A stretch of DNA of 64,000 bases from RGIG5612 sp963589005 (GTDB lineage: Bacteria; Bacillota; Clostridia; Lachnospirales; Lachnospiraceae). Under the pieces are notes generated by a model. That model saw only the letters and a list, made by a program, of their open reading frames with translations. It was not told the DNA's origin and did not search any database. The position numbers and the translations under genes are program-made. Below are positions 17,380-27,066 of the stretch, in pieces (position 1 is the stretch's first letter; each line of letters starts with the position of its first letter). The stretch lies in contig CAVAJR010000005.1 in NCBI GenBank assembly GCA_963589005.1, positions 40,146-104,145 on the forward strand, given 5' to 3'.

Positions 17380-18966
17380 ATGAAAACAATATCTGACAGA
17401 ACCAATAAAATAAATAAACTGTCTCGGGACATACTCATATTGTCCAGAAATACGCTGCTGGTAAATCTGCGATTTTTAGATGCTGCATTGGGACAGTTTC
17501 AATATATGCCATTTTTTGATAGGCCTGTGATAGGAACGGATGGTCTTAATCTGTTCTACAATCCGCTGACAGTATTGGCGCTGTATCAGACCGGCAAGGA
17601 GGATGCTGCACGCAGCTATCTTCATATGGTACTTCATTGCATATTCCGACACATGTATGTTTCGCCGAATATCGAGAGAAGATTATGGAATCTTGCCTGC
17701 GATATAGCTGTTGAAAGTGCAATAACGGAACTTAATGTTAAATCAACAAAAACAACAAGTGAAGCTCAGAAGATAATTGAACTACATAAACTTGAAAAAG
17801 AAATCGGAAGGCTTACAGCAGAGAAGATATACAGATACCTCAGGACTTCCGGCACAAAAGGCAAGACTATAAGCAGACTGGAACGAATATTTTATGCAGA
17901 TGATCATTCCTTCTGGTATCAGGAGGAGGCAGAAACTGTTCAATCCGGCATAAAAGAGGATAATAATGATCCGGAAGATGCAGGCACAGGCAGTGCAGGC
18001 GGCAAATCTGACAGTAAAAGCAGCCCTTCCAATGGCAATTCCTCCGATAGCGAAGGAGATGCCAATAAACAGCAGGACAGCGGTAAAGGTAATAAGGAAG
18101 GCCAAAACAAGAAGGACAAACAGGACGATGAAGGTTCATGTAGTGAAGACGCTCAGAATAACGAACATAATGAAGACAGCACATTGGGCTTGACTGCGGA
18201 TGACAGCAGAAGAAGTCCGGGAAACCGTGAGGAACAGGAGGCAATCTGGAAGCAAATATCAGAACGAATGCAGATAGAGCTTGAGACCATTTCTAAGGAT
18301 ATCGGCAAGGGCACGGGCAATATGCTTCAAAACCTTCACGAGGTAAACCGTGAAAAATATGATTATGCAGCATTTCTTAAGAAGTTCGCAGTGCGCGGCG
18401 AGATAATGAAGGTCAGCGAAGATGAGTTCGATTATATCTATTATACTTACGGACTTAAGATGTACGGACATATGCCGCTTATAGAACCGCTGGAATATAA
18501 GGAAGCCAAAAGGATCAGAGAATTTGTTATTGCAATCGACACATCAGCCTCGGTAATAGGAAGCCAGGTGGAGGCATTTGTAACCAAAACCTATAATATC
18601 CTTAAGAGTACGGAGAGCTTTTTCTCAAAGATAAACTTGCATATAATCCAATGCGATACGCAGATCAAGGAACATATAAAGATCACAAGCGGGGAAGAGT
18701 TCGATGAATATATAAGCAATATGAAAATCATCGGTGCAGGCGGAACGGATTTCAGACCCGTATTTGAGGCGGTTGACAACATGATCGAAAATAAGGAATT
18801 CAGAAATCTTAAGGGGCTGATATATTTTACGGATGGATATGGAACCTTTCCTTCCGTAAAGCCGGATTTCGATACAGCATTTGTATTTGTAAATGATGAT
18901 TATGAAAAGCCACAGGTACCTGCATGGGCTATAAGGCTGGTGCTCCCGCGAGAAGATCTTGTATAA
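17380..18966 (+). CDS. DUF2201-type putative metallopeptidase / VWA-like protein (ViaA-like)
   Basis: 528 residues. The N-terminal part has the helical DUF2201 region with YLHMVLHCIFRHMYV (about 80-95), where an HxxxH-type motif is conserved in the family although the usual catalytic Glu is not evident here. A Ser/Gly/Asp/Lys-rich linker (about 190-285) follows. The C-terminal VWA-like domain has a complete MIDAS set: FVIAIDTSASV (DxSxS, about 386), GAGGTDF (Thr) and YFTDGYG (Asp). Together with the MoxR ATPase two genes downstream this is a RavA/ViaA-like pair; such pairs remodel or load metals and cofactors into large complexes. ATG start without a strong RBS. Confidence 0.85.
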   Translation: MKTISDRTNKINKLSRDILILSRNTLLVNLRFLDAALGQFQYMPFFDRPVIGTDGLNLFYNPLTVLALYQTGKEDAARSYLHMVLHCIFRHMYVSPNIERRLWNLACDIAVESAITELNVKSTKTTSEAQKIIELHKLEKEIGRLTAEKIYRYLRTSGTKGKTISRLERIFYADDHSFWYQEEAETVQSGIKEDNNDPEDAGTGSAGGKSDSKSSPSNGNSSDSEGDANKQQDSGKGNKEGQNKKDKQDDEGSCSEDAQNNEHNEDSTLGLTADDSRRSPGNREEQEAIWKQISERMQIELETISKDIGKGTGNMLQNLHEVNREKYDYAAFLKKFAVRGEIMKVSEDEFDYIYYTYGLKMYGHMPLIEPLEYKEAKRIREFVIAIDTSASVIGSQVEAFVTKTYNILKSTESFFSKINLHIIQCDTQIKEHIKITSGEEFDEYISNMKIIGAGGTDFRPVFEAVDNMIENKEFRNLKGLIYFTDGYGTFPSVKPDFDTAFVFVNDDYEKPQVPAWAIRLVLPREDLV

Positions 18967-19076
18967 ATAAAGGAGCATAATTATACCAGGCAAATGTCAC
19001 GGCAGCAATAGCTGCTCTGCAGAGAGATTACAGATGTATCGCAGATGAAAATGAATGGATCAGGATCGTATAAATA

Positions 19077-20636
19077 ATGACAGATCAGAATCGGGAGCAG
19101 AACAGAAAAATGAAAATATTTGAAGCTGCAGGAGCAGGCAATATAGAATTTAATAATATCCAGTTCAGCCTGATAGGCCTTCCTGCCCCTGACAGACGGA
19201 AAATCACCGAAACCATTAAGAAAAATGGAGGCACAGTAGCTGAATATTCTGAAAAAACTCGTTATATAATCTGCGATGAGGATAAGCTTGCACGCCACGA
19301 TAAAGTCATTGAAATCAGAAGAAGAGAATCTGAAGGCACGATTTATATTATGACTGTATTGCTCTTTCAATTATGGACAGAGCCGTCCAGGGAGATAACA
19401 AGGCTGTCTATGGAACGAAGAGTATCCACAGCAGATCATTTCATAACTCATGAAGAGGATTGGAAACATGAGAAGTTCGAGGCTTCAGAAAAAATCAGAT
19501 CCTTCATGACAAGTAAAGTGCAGGAGATACTTATATATATGATCTCGCATGAACTTAGTGAGCAGTTGGACAGATATATTAAGTGGATGCGTGCCAATGA
19601 AATGGAGAAGTGGGAGAAAAATCTTAAATTCCCCCATTTTAATGTATATATAAGAACATATTTGGCGATATATTATCTTAAAAATCAAGCCGAGTGGGAT
19701 AATATTCCGTCACAATCAGCAGAAACAATAAGAGGATTTTTAACGCAGAATACTGTCAGGATAACAGATATCCTATATCGCGAGAACTCAGATGAAGGAA
19801 TCAAACTGTATCTGAACTGGCTTATGTCTCAGGAACAGCACTGGAATGACGCAGGATATTCGGATGGATTTTATACCTTTAATGTAGTTAAGCGGCTGAT
19901 AGCAAGAGCTATTAAGGAAAATGAAACTGACAAGAAGAGCTTTTACTTGAATTATAAGTCCGAGCATTTCAATGAAGCATTTGCCATGGAGTCGGAAGAT
20001 AATGACATGGACGTAGAATTTGGCCTGAAGGAACGCCCGGCAGCATATTATGGGGCCGGTGAAGAGGTACTCCTCGGAAGATATAAGGTATCTGAAGATG
20101 GCACAGAACCATTGAAGTGGATTGTACTGAATAATGATGGCGAAAAGGCTCTGATAATATGCAAGGCGGCAGTAGCAGCCATGCCATATGCAGATGAGAT
20201 AGCACCCTCTGACTGGGAACACTCTCCTGTCAGGACGTGGCTTAACAGCACATTCTATGAGAATGCATTTAATGAACTCGAAAAACATAGAATAGTTAAT
20301 ACGCCTGTGCATAACGCAGAAAATGCCAAATTCAAAACTTCCTGTGGTATTGATACGGCGGATAATGTATTTCTGCTCTCCCTGGAGGAGGCTGAAACAT
20401 ATTTTGATGAGAACGAGGACAGAGCGGCAGCGGCAACCGAATATGCCAAGGAGCAGGGCGCCTTCGTGCTTGGAGGATATACCTCGTGGTGGCTCAGAAC
20501 TTCCGGACGGGATAATACGAGAGCTGCATATGTGGTAACTGACGGTACGATCAACGAATATGGATGCTTTGTAAATAATAAGAGCAATGCAATAAGGCCT
20601 GCGATGTGGATAAGAATAGAGTCTTTCGGCTGCTGA
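19077..20636 (+). CDS. BRCT-domain protein with C-terminal DUF6273
   Basis: 519 residues. The N-terminus (about 25-105: IQFSLIGLPAPDRRKITETI..NGGTVAEY..KTRYIICDE) has the pattern of a BRCT domain. The middle (105-320) is helical with no recognised family. The C-terminus (about 335-517: VLLGRYKVSEDG..PLKWIVLN, VRTWLNSTFYENAF, WWLRTSGRDNTRAAYVVTDG, AIRPAMWI) matches the DUF6273 fold seen in clostridial proteins. It lies between the VWA gene and the MoxR gene in the same direction, so it is probably the partner or substrate adaptor of that ATPase. Function is unknown. Confidence 0.8.
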   Translation: MTDQNREQNRKMKIFEAAGAGNIEFNNIQFSLIGLPAPDRRKITETIKKNGGTVAEYSEKTRYIICDEDKLARHDKVIEIRRRESEGTIYIMTVLLFQLWTEPSREITRLSMERRVSTADHFITHEEDWKHEKFEASEKIRSFMTSKVQEILIYMISHELSEQLDRYIKWMRANEMEKWEKNLKFPHFNVYIRTYLAIYYLKNQAEWDNIPSQSAETIRGFLTQNTVRITDILYRENSDEGIKLYLNWLMSQEQHWNDAGYSDGFYTFNVVKRLIARAIKENETDKKSFYLNYKSEHFNEAFAMESEDNDMDVEFGLKERPAAYYGAGEEVLLGRYKVSEDGTEPLKWIVLNNDGEKALIICKAAVAAMPYADEIAPSDWEHSPVRTWLNSTFYENAFNELEKHRIVNTPVHNAENAKFKTSCGIDTADNVFLLSLEEAETYFDENEDRAAAATEYAKEQGAFVLGGYTSWWLRTSGRDNTRAAYVVTDGTINEYGCFVNNKSNAIRPAMWIRIESFGC

Positions 20637-20753
20637 ACCGGATATTGGAGCTTAAAAACATTTTCATCATAACTGCTGAACAGGGCTTAGTGATGAGAGA
20701 GTTTGATAACGAAAATAAATTTGCATAGTTAATATCAGAAAGCGAGACTGATC

Positions 20754-22298
20754 ATGAATATAAAGGAAGCAAAAGAGCAGATCAAAAATGCCATGCAGGC
20801 ATATTTTACAAAAAATGAATTTGGCAAATATGTAATTCCCGTAGAAAAGCAGCGGCCGGTTTTTCTTATGGGACCTCCCGGTATAGGCAAAACTGCCGTA
20901 ATGGAGCAGATAGCGCAGGAACTGGACGTAGGACTGGTGTCATATTCCATGACTCATCATACAAGACAGAGTGCATTGGGACTTCCTTTCATTGTAAAGA
21001 AAAATTATGCAGGCCAGGAATATGATGTGTCTGAATATACAATGAGTGAGATCATAGCTTCGGTATACGACATGATGGAAGCTACAGGCAAGAAGGAAGG
21101 AATATTATTTCTGGATGAGATCAACTGTGTGTCTGAGACATTAGCACCATCCATGCTTCAATTCCTGCAATATAAAATATTTGGCCGCCATCAAGTTCCG
21201 AAGGGATGGATAGTTGTTACGGCGGGCAATCCGCCGGAATATAACAATTCTGTAAGAGAATTTGACATTGTTACATTAGACAGGCTCAAGAGGATCGATG
21301 TTGAGCCTGATTATGAGGTATGGAAGGAATATGCATATAAAACAGGCGTACATGCTGCAATTATTACTTATCTGGATATAAAGAAGGGCGACTTCTACGA
21401 GATAGAGACTACGGTAGACGGCAAGAGCTTCGTTACTGCCAGAGGCTGGTCAGATCTTTCCGATATGATCAGGCTGTATGAAAAGCAAGGTATAACAGTT
21501 GATGACAAGCTGATATCGCAATATCTTCAAAACAGAAGGATTGCCAGGGATTTTGCAGTATATTATGATTTGTTTAATAAATACAAATCGGATTACAAGA
21601 TCGATCAGATATTGGCAGGAAATGCACCGGATAAGATTAAGACGCAGGCCAAAAAGGCCAGATTCGATGAACGGCTGTCACTCCTTGGCCTTCTTATGGA
21701 TGGGATGTCTGACGAGCTTCGCGAGATATGCATAGGTGAACTTATATTAAGTGATGTCCTTGCATCCATAAGGGAAATAAGAATGGCAGCAGGGAACGGT
21801 ACCGACATCACATCTGCCATTATGGAGCAGATCAACAAGAAAAATCAGCATATAAAGACAGCAGAAAAGTCATCGTCATTATCCGCTGAGGATGAGTATA
21901 CATTAAGAAAATCCATAGCAATTCTTGAAGCAGAAAGCGAGCTGCTTATAAGAGAAGGATATGCTTCATCTGAAGGCAAGAACGGTACAGGACGATCACC
22001 GGAAGCCTTCAGGCTGCTTAAGACTGATTATGATGCCAGGGTGAAGACATTAAGGCAGAAGGCAGCAGATGCCGGTGAGAGGCTCAACAATCTGTTTACA
22101 TTCTGTGAGGAAGTATTTGCCGACGGGCAGGAGATGCTGATCCTTGTAACCGAACTGACTATCAGCTATTACGGTGCAAGCTTTATCAGCAAATATGGCT
22201 GCAGCAAATATTTTGAGCACAATAAGGAACTCTTATTCTATGAGAGACAAAAGGAGATAATCTCACAGATACAGGATCTGAATCTGGAACTGGAATAA
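20754..22298 (+). CDS. MoxR-family AAA+ ATPase
   Basis: 514 residues. AAA+ core in the first 300: Walker A FLMGPPGIGKTAVME (about 38-52), Walker B ILFLDEINCVSE (about 120), sensor 1 VVTAGNPPEYN and a LDRLKRID arginine-finger region, all as in MoxR proteins. The C-terminal 200 residues are helical and charged. MoxR ATPases act as chaperones with a VWA partner, here the DUF2201/VWA protein two genes upstream. The gap to the preceding BRCT gene is 117 bp. Confidence 0.88.
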   Translation: MNIKEAKEQIKNAMQAYFTKNEFGKYVIPVEKQRPVFLMGPPGIGKTAVMEQIAQELDVGLVSYSMTHHTRQSALGLPFIVKKNYAGQEYDVSEYTMSEIIASVYDMMEATGKKEGILFLDEINCVSETLAPSMLQFLQYKIFGRHQVPKGWIVVTAGNPPEYNNSVREFDIVTLDRLKRIDVEPDYEVWKEYAYKTGVHAAIITYLDIKKGDFYEIETTVDGKSFVTARGWSDLSDMIRLYEKQGITVDDKLISQYLQNRRIARDFAVYYDLFNKYKSDYKIDQILAGNAPDKIKTQAKKARFDERLSLLGLLMDGMSDELREICIGELILSDVLASIREIRMAAGNGTDITSAIMEQINKKNQHIKTAEKSSSLSAEDEYTLRKSIAILEAESELLIREGYASSEGKNGTGRSPEAFRLLKTDYDARVKTLRQKAADAGERLNNLFTFCEEVFADGQEMLILVTELTISYYGASFISKYGCSKYFEHNKELLFYERQKEIISQIQDLNLELE

Positions 22299-22369
22299 AA
22301 TGTTGAAAATGCAAGAAACGAATTGGAGCAAATGCCATACAAGTGCGTAAATGTGCGAATTATTCGTTA

Positions 22370-22398
22370 TTGCAGATTCTTATAGCTTGCGCTATGAT
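22370..22398 (+). promoter_or_regulatory. Promoter upstream of argG
   Basis: TTGCAG (22370-22375) and TATGAT (22393-22398) are separated by 17 bp, 50 bp before the argG start. No ArgR-type ARG box was recognised with certainty. Confidence 0.6.
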
Positions 22399-22447
22399 TA
22401 CACTTTCGGGTGAAAACAAATATACTTTAAGAAAAGAGGATAATAAA

Positions 22448-23671
22448 ATGGACAAAGTGGTACTGGCCTACTCAGGCGGACTTGATACAACAGCAATTAT
22501 TCCATGGCTTAAGGAAAATTATGGATATGAAGTAATCTGCTGCTGCATCAATTGCGGACAGGGAGAAGAACTTGACGGACTGGAGGAACGCGCCAAGCTG
22601 TCAGGTGCGTCGAAGCTCTACATTGAGGATGTAGTTGATGATCTGTGCGAGAATTACATTATGCCTTGTGTTCAGGCTGGCGCAGTTTATGAGCACAAAT
22701 ATCTCATGGGTACAGCCATGGCAAGACCTGTTATTGCAGCTAAGCTTGTTGAGATCGCAAGAAAAGAAAACGCTGTAGCTATCTGTCACGGTGCTACAGG
22801 CAAGGGCAATGATCAGATCAGATTCGAACTGGGAATCAAGGCATTGGCTCCGGATATCAAGGTTATCGCTCCATGGCGTGATGACAAGTGGCAGATGGAT
22901 TCCCGTCAAGCAGAGATTGATTATTGCAAGGCACATGGAATCGACCTTCCGTTTGGTACAGACCAGTCCTACAGCCGTGACAGAAATATCTGGCATATCA
23001 GCCATGAAGGACTCGAACTCGAGGATCCTGCACAGGCTCCTAATTATGATCATATGCTGGTTTTAGGCGTAACTCCTGAGAAGGCACCGGATGAAGACGA
23101 GATGGTAACACTTACATTTGAAAAGGGTGTTCCTACATCGTTAAACGGCAAGAAGATGAAAGTTGCTGATATCATCCGCGAGCTTAATACGATCGGCGGC
23201 AAGCATGGTATTGGTATCGTTGATATTGTTGAAAACCGTGTTGTAGGTATGAAGAGCCGCGGCGTTTATGAAACTCCGGGCGGAACCATCCTTATGGAAG
23301 CACATCAGCAGTTAGAGGAACTCTGCCTTGATCGTGATACGATCGCTCTCAAGAAGGATCTGGGCAATAAGATGGCAGGTCTTGTTTATGAAGGCAAATG
23401 GTTTACACCATGCCGTGAGGCTATCTCAGCATTTGTCAGCGTAACACAGCAGACAGTAACAGGTGAGGCAAAATTAAGACTCTATAAGGGCAATATCATA
23501 AAGGCCGGAACAACATCACCATATTCACTGTACAGCGAGTCATTGGCATCATTTACAACAGGTGATATGTATGACCACCATGATGCAGAGGGCTTCATTA
23601 CACTGTGGGGACTGCCGCTTAAAGTCCGCGCAATGCGTATGAATGAATTAAAGAAGGAAAATACAAAGTAA
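22448..23671 (+). CDS. argG: Argininosuccinate synthase
   Basis: 407 residues, the normal ArgG length. The enzyme joins citrulline and aspartate with ATP to form argininosuccinate in arginine synthesis. P-loop of the N-type ATP pyrophosphatase family AYSGGLDTTAIIPWL is at the N-terminus; HGATGKGNDQIRFE and the C-terminal LYKGNI..SPYSLYSE segment are conserved. The start follows AAGAGGATAATAAA; the frame further upstream is not needed. argH is not adjacent, so argG seems to be transcribed alone and ends at a strong terminator. Confidence 0.96.
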   Translation: MDKVVLAYSGGLDTTAIIPWLKENYGYEVICCCINCGQGEELDGLEERAKLSGASKLYIEDVVDDLCENYIMPCVQAGAVYEHKYLMGTAMARPVIAAKLVEIARKENAVAICHGATGKGNDQIRFELGIKALAPDIKVIAPWRDDKWQMDSRQAEIDYCKAHGIDLPFGTDQSYSRDRNIWHISHEGLELEDPAQAPNYDHMLVLGVTPEKAPDEDEMVTLTFEKGVPTSLNGKKMKVADIIRELNTIGGKHGIGIVDIVENRVVGMKSRGVYETPGGTILMEAHQQLEELCLDRDTIALKKDLGNKMAGLVYEGKWFTPCREAISAFVSVTQQTVTGEAKLRLYKGNIIKAGTTSPYSLYSESLASFTTGDMYDHHDAEGFITLWGLPLKVRAMRMNELKKENTK

Positions 23672-23774
23672 TCGCAGACAGCAATATAATAATGTGCAGC
23701 CCTGGCGCGTTAAAACAGAGCAACAGTGCGGATTGAAGTTACTTTTGCAAAGTCAATTTATATATTAAAACAAA

Positions 23775-23854
23775 AACCAGGCTGCCAGCGGTGGTACAAG
23801 TACAGATATCATCTGAGTGAGAGTACCGCTGCCGACAGCCTGGTTAGTTTTTTA
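23775..23854. terminator. Bidirectional terminator between argG and the Lon-like AAA gene
   Basis: AACCAGGCTG (23775-23784) pairs with CAGCCTGGTT (23836-23845), extended inward by CAGCGGTGGTAC / GTACCGCTG. T-runs flank the stem on both strands, so it can stop argG and the converging minus-strand operon. Confidence 0.88.
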
Positions 23855-23864
23855 TAACATGATC

Positions 23865-25376
23865 CTAGCCCAGCAATTTTCTGATCATTGCTGCGTCGTA
23901 TCGAACCTGAGATATCTTCTCAACTTCTATGCGGTAGAGAGCATTTGCACACAGATGTTCTGCTGCCTGTTCTAAATCCCTGATACCGGAGGTGCTTTTA
24001 TAAGTATCGATGATGGCATCTAAGGCATCTTCGCTTAATATGATCTCATCTTGCTTAAGGCCTATCTTTCTGAGAACTTTAGGCATGGCAAAATCTGTAA
24101 AGATCACGCGTTTTTCTTCTTCCGTATAATCCGGCAGTTCGATAATGGCGAATCTTGATAGGAGGGGAGCACTGATCTCACTTCTGTCATTGGCGGTGGC
24201 AATAGGATATACACCGGCTGTCGGGATCTTGCATTCGATATAATTATCCGTAAATCCCAGATTATCAAGCAGAGTAAGGAGTACATCTGCAGGGTTGCCA
24301 TTTCCTTTGCCAGAGGATGCCTTGTCAAGTTCGTTAATGACAAATACCAGATTAGAGCTTTCCGCATTGGCAAATGCCTCCATAATAAGTCCGGGCTTTG
24401 CATTGGCATATATTCTGGAGCTTCCTGTAAGCTGTTCCGGGTCATTGATGGAACTCATCTCAAGGGTCGTCCAGGACATACGCAAAATGCGTGCAACCGC
24501 ATAAGCAATCTGAGATTTGCCAGTTCCTGCAGGACCTATGAGCAAAATGCCATATGCAGGCAGGGTATGAGTTCTATTGATCTGTATAATAGTTTCAATT
24601 ATGCGCTGCTTAACTGAATTAAGTCCGTAGAGTTCCTCGTCAAGGATGCGTCGGGCTTCGACAGGATCGATCGGGTCAAAATTCGTGCTCTTCCACTGGA
24701 TATTAAGCATGATCGACAGGGCACGCTGCGCATGGCGTCTTTCTTCCGGCGTTACCTCTGATGATTTGGCGACAGCAAGATTTCTTCTTGCCCACAGCCG
24801 TATATTGTCAGGCAGAGTACCCCCGGCGCATGTCAGATAGTCCGTAATACTCTGAATGCTGGTAAGCTTCATACTGTCGGCATCCTCCGTTTCGGAAGGG
24901 TCAGTATTTGTCATAACAGGAGCTTCACTCTGAAACAACCTGTCCATCATGAATTGAAGAAATCCATTTTCACCGGAGAGCTTAGTGCCGCGTACCGAGA
25001 TGCCGGTTTCCTGAATATTATATACAGCATATCCGCCGCAGATGTCTGATTGCTTGTCAGCGGTAATATTCTCACCCGTAAGACGAACCATTATATGATT
25101 TTCACCCAGCCATTTTACCAGACATTCGAACCTGGAATCGATCCTGAGTATATTATGATTGATTCCATTTGAATCATTATCACATGAAAATGCAGTGCCT
25201 CTGGTAGGGCTAAGGAACATTCCTGATGATATGCGCTCAAGTTTTTTTTCTGAGGTATCCAGTATCATGATAGGATGCTGTGCATTTGCAAATGTATGGT
25301 TAGACTGAAACAGTTCATATGTTTTTTCGGCATTTACAGCCTCTTTTTTCTCATTATTAAAATCAAATACAGGCAT
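23865..25376 (-). CDS. Lon-like AAA+ ATPase without a protease domain
   Basis: 503 residues. The N-terminal 200 or so match no known domain. From about 235 on, the protein looks like the AAA+ module of Lon: ARRILDEELYGLNSVKQRI, Walker A LLIGPAGTGKSQIAYA (about 283), the C-terminal small domain DYTEEEKRVIF..FAMPKVL and SGIRDLEQ. No Ser-Lys protease domain follows. The Walker B segment reads VFVINELDK, with Asn at the position normally Asp; the Glu is kept, so hydrolysis may be altered. It is 2 bp from hflX, and faces the MoxR/VWA genes across argG. Confidence 0.82.
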   Translation of the reverse strand: MPVFDFNNEKKEAVNAEKTYELFQSNHTFANAQHPIMILDTSEKKLERISSGMFLSPTRGTAFSCDNDSNGINHNILRIDSRFECLVKWLGENHIMVRLTGENITADKQSDICGGYAVYNIQETGISVRGTKLSGENGFLQFMMDRLFQSEAPVMTNTDPSETEDADSMKLTSIQSITDYLTCAGGTLPDNIRLWARRNLAVAKSSEVTPEERRHAQRALSIMLNIQWKSTNFDPIDPVEARRILDEELYGLNSVKQRIIETIIQINRTHTLPAYGILLIGPAGTGKSQIAYAVARILRMSWTTLEMSSINDPEQLTGSSRIYANAKPGLIMEAFANAESSNLVFVINELDKASSGKGNGNPADVLLTLLDNLGFTDNYIECKIPTAGVYPIATANDRSEISAPLLSRFAIIELPDYTEEEKRVIFTDFAMPKVLRKIGLKQDEIILSEDALDAIIDTYKSTSGIRDLEQAAEHLCANALYRIEVEKISQVRYDAAMIRKLLG

Positions 25377-25378
25377 TT

Positions 25379-26680
25379 TTACCTCTCCTTTGCTGTATAT
25401 TCGAACTCTTTTACAATTCCGACCAGCTGAATAGGGCAGTCGGCAGTGACCAATATACCATCGCCGGTATATTCCTCTGAAAGAATATGAGATTTGGAAT
25501 GAAGTGTATTCAGAAGGTCGCCGCGGGTATACGGAAGCATAAAAGTCAATGTCTGGTTATCCTTATAGACAGCCTTTACTATAAGGTCCGTAAGCTCGTC
25601 TAAACCCTCATTGTTTTGCGCTGATATCCAGATCTCATCCTCCTTGATCTTAGGAAGAGAGACAGCATCAGGCAGCAGGTCGGCTTTGTTATATACATAT
25701 ATCTTAGGTATATTTTCGGCTGACAACTCCCGCAGGGTATCTTCAGTGATCTTCTTTTGCTGGAGATGATAAGGGTCAGAAACATCCAATATGACCAATA
25801 TAAGGTCTGCATTTATCGCCTCTTCTAATGTAGAGCGGAAGGCCTTGATCAGGGCATGGGGCAGATTTTCTATAAATCCTACGGTATCTGACAGCAGGAA
25901 ATCATGATTACCCTCCACATTAATTTTTCTTATTGAAGTATCAAGAGTTGCGAAGAGCATATCCTTCTGAAATACCTGCTTTTCTTCATCAACGCCTCTT
26001 GTTTCAAGAAGCTTATTCATGATGGTAGATTTGCCAGCATTGGTATATCCTACCAGAGCAACCTGCGGCAGTTCGCCCTTGATGCGTCCCTGACGCTGTA
26101 CGCTTCTGGTGCGGCTGATGGTATCCAACTCCTTCTCTAATTCACTGATACGGTGCTTGATCTGGCGTCTGTCCAGCTCTAACTGAGTCTCGCCGATACC
26201 TTTATTAGACATGCTGCCGGAGCCGCCGCCCTGTCGTCCCAGATGCTGCCACATACCGGTAAGACGGGGGAGCATATATTGAAGATAGGCAGTTTCAACC
26301 TGCAGTCTGGCTTCCCGGGTCTTAGCTCTTCGCGAGAAGATTTCAAGGATCAGCATGGTTCTGTCCCATACAGGGATGCCAACTTCATTTTGAAGATTCC
26401 TTAATTGTGCCGGGCTAAGGTTATCCTCAAATATGCAATAACTGGCTTCAGTTTCCTTAACAAATGTCTTGAGCTCTTCGATCTTGCCCTTTCCCAGATA
26501 TGAGCCCGCCTCAGGGTGAGCTAACTTCTGTGTAAGAGAATATGCGATATCCATGTCGCATGCCTCTACGAGGCTTCTCATTTCCTCCATGCTGTGCTCA
26601 AAGTTCTCGCTGGTCGGAAGCTCAAGCCCTACCAATATGACTAGTGGTTTTTCTAAAGTTTGATTATCTATATATTCCAT
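25379..26680 (-). CDS. hflX: GTPase HflX
   Basis: 433 residues. N-terminal HflX domain with the conserved LAHPEAGSYLGKGKIEEL and the glycine-rich GRQGGGSGSMSNKGIGETQLE loop, then a Ras-like G domain with ALVGYTNAGKST (G1), DTVGFIENLP (G3), and NKAD (G4). HflX binds the 50S subunit and splits stalled or hibernating ribosomes under stress. Its stop and the Lon-like ATG are 2 bp apart, so the pair is co-translated. The start follows a weak RBS. Confidence 0.94.
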   Translation of the reverse strand: MEYIDNQTLEKPLVILVGLELPTSENFEHSMEEMRSLVEACDMDIAYSLTQKLAHPEAGSYLGKGKIEELKTFVKETEASYCIFEDNLSPAQLRNLQNEVGIPVWDRTMLILEIFSRRAKTREARLQVETAYLQYMLPRLTGMWQHLGRQGGGSGSMSNKGIGETQLELDRRQIKHRISELEKELDTISRTRSVQRQGRIKGELPQVALVGYTNAGKSTIMNKLLETRGVDEEKQVFQKDMLFATLDTSIRKINVEGNHDFLLSDTVGFIENLPHALIKAFRSTLEEAINADLILVILDVSDPYHLQQKKITEDTLRELSAENIPKIYVYNKADLLPDAVSLPKIKEDEIWISAQNNEGLDELTDLIVKAVYKDNQTLTFMLPYTRGDLLNTLHSKSHILSEEYTGDGILVTADCPIQLVGIVKEFEYTAKER

Positions 26681-26970
26681 TATGCACCTGTTATAAAAGT
26701 CTCAGATAGTGACTGTACAGCAAGGCAAACTAGTTTATCATGCCGCATAGCCATTGGACGTGTTAGACAACATGAGCAAGCAGGACGATGATCCGGATTA
26801 CTTATGTCGTCAGAATTGCAATAATTCTTGTGAATTCAGGTTTACTACGCGCGCAGCAATCACCTTTTATCAAATTTTAATCAGTGTCTGCGTCGTTTCA
26901 TCACAAGTGTCATACATTAAAAACTGAAAAATATGATAGCATAAAATCCTGATAACGCATAACGGAATGT

Positions 26971-27066
26971 TAATGAAAACGAGATTTTGTTATGCAACGA
27001 GACTTTTTGTCTCGATAGAGAAAATATACGATTGACATTTTGTCCCGATAGATACATAATTACCGT
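26971..27066 (+). promoter_or_regulatory. Promoter and operator repeats of the Crp/Fnr-like gene; probable leaderless start
   Basis: TTGACA (27032-27037) and CATAAT (27055-27060) are spaced 17 bp. The ATG at 27067 falls 7 bases after the -10, where transcription should begin, and there is no ribosome binding site, so the mRNA is probably leaderless. Two 15-bp direct repeats TTTTGTCTCGATAGA (27005-27019) and TTTTGTCCCGATAGA (27038-27052) are 33 bp apart, the second inside the promoter spacer. GAGACTTTTTGTCTC at 26999-27013 is a palindrome. The remaining 26681-26970 shows no gene. Confidence 0.72.

Noticed and set aside
26772..26927. 51-codon open frame starting ATGAGCAAGCAGGACGATG between hflX and the Crp-like gene
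   Set aside because: No ribosome binding site, no recognisable pattern, and composition unlike neighbours; likely chance.
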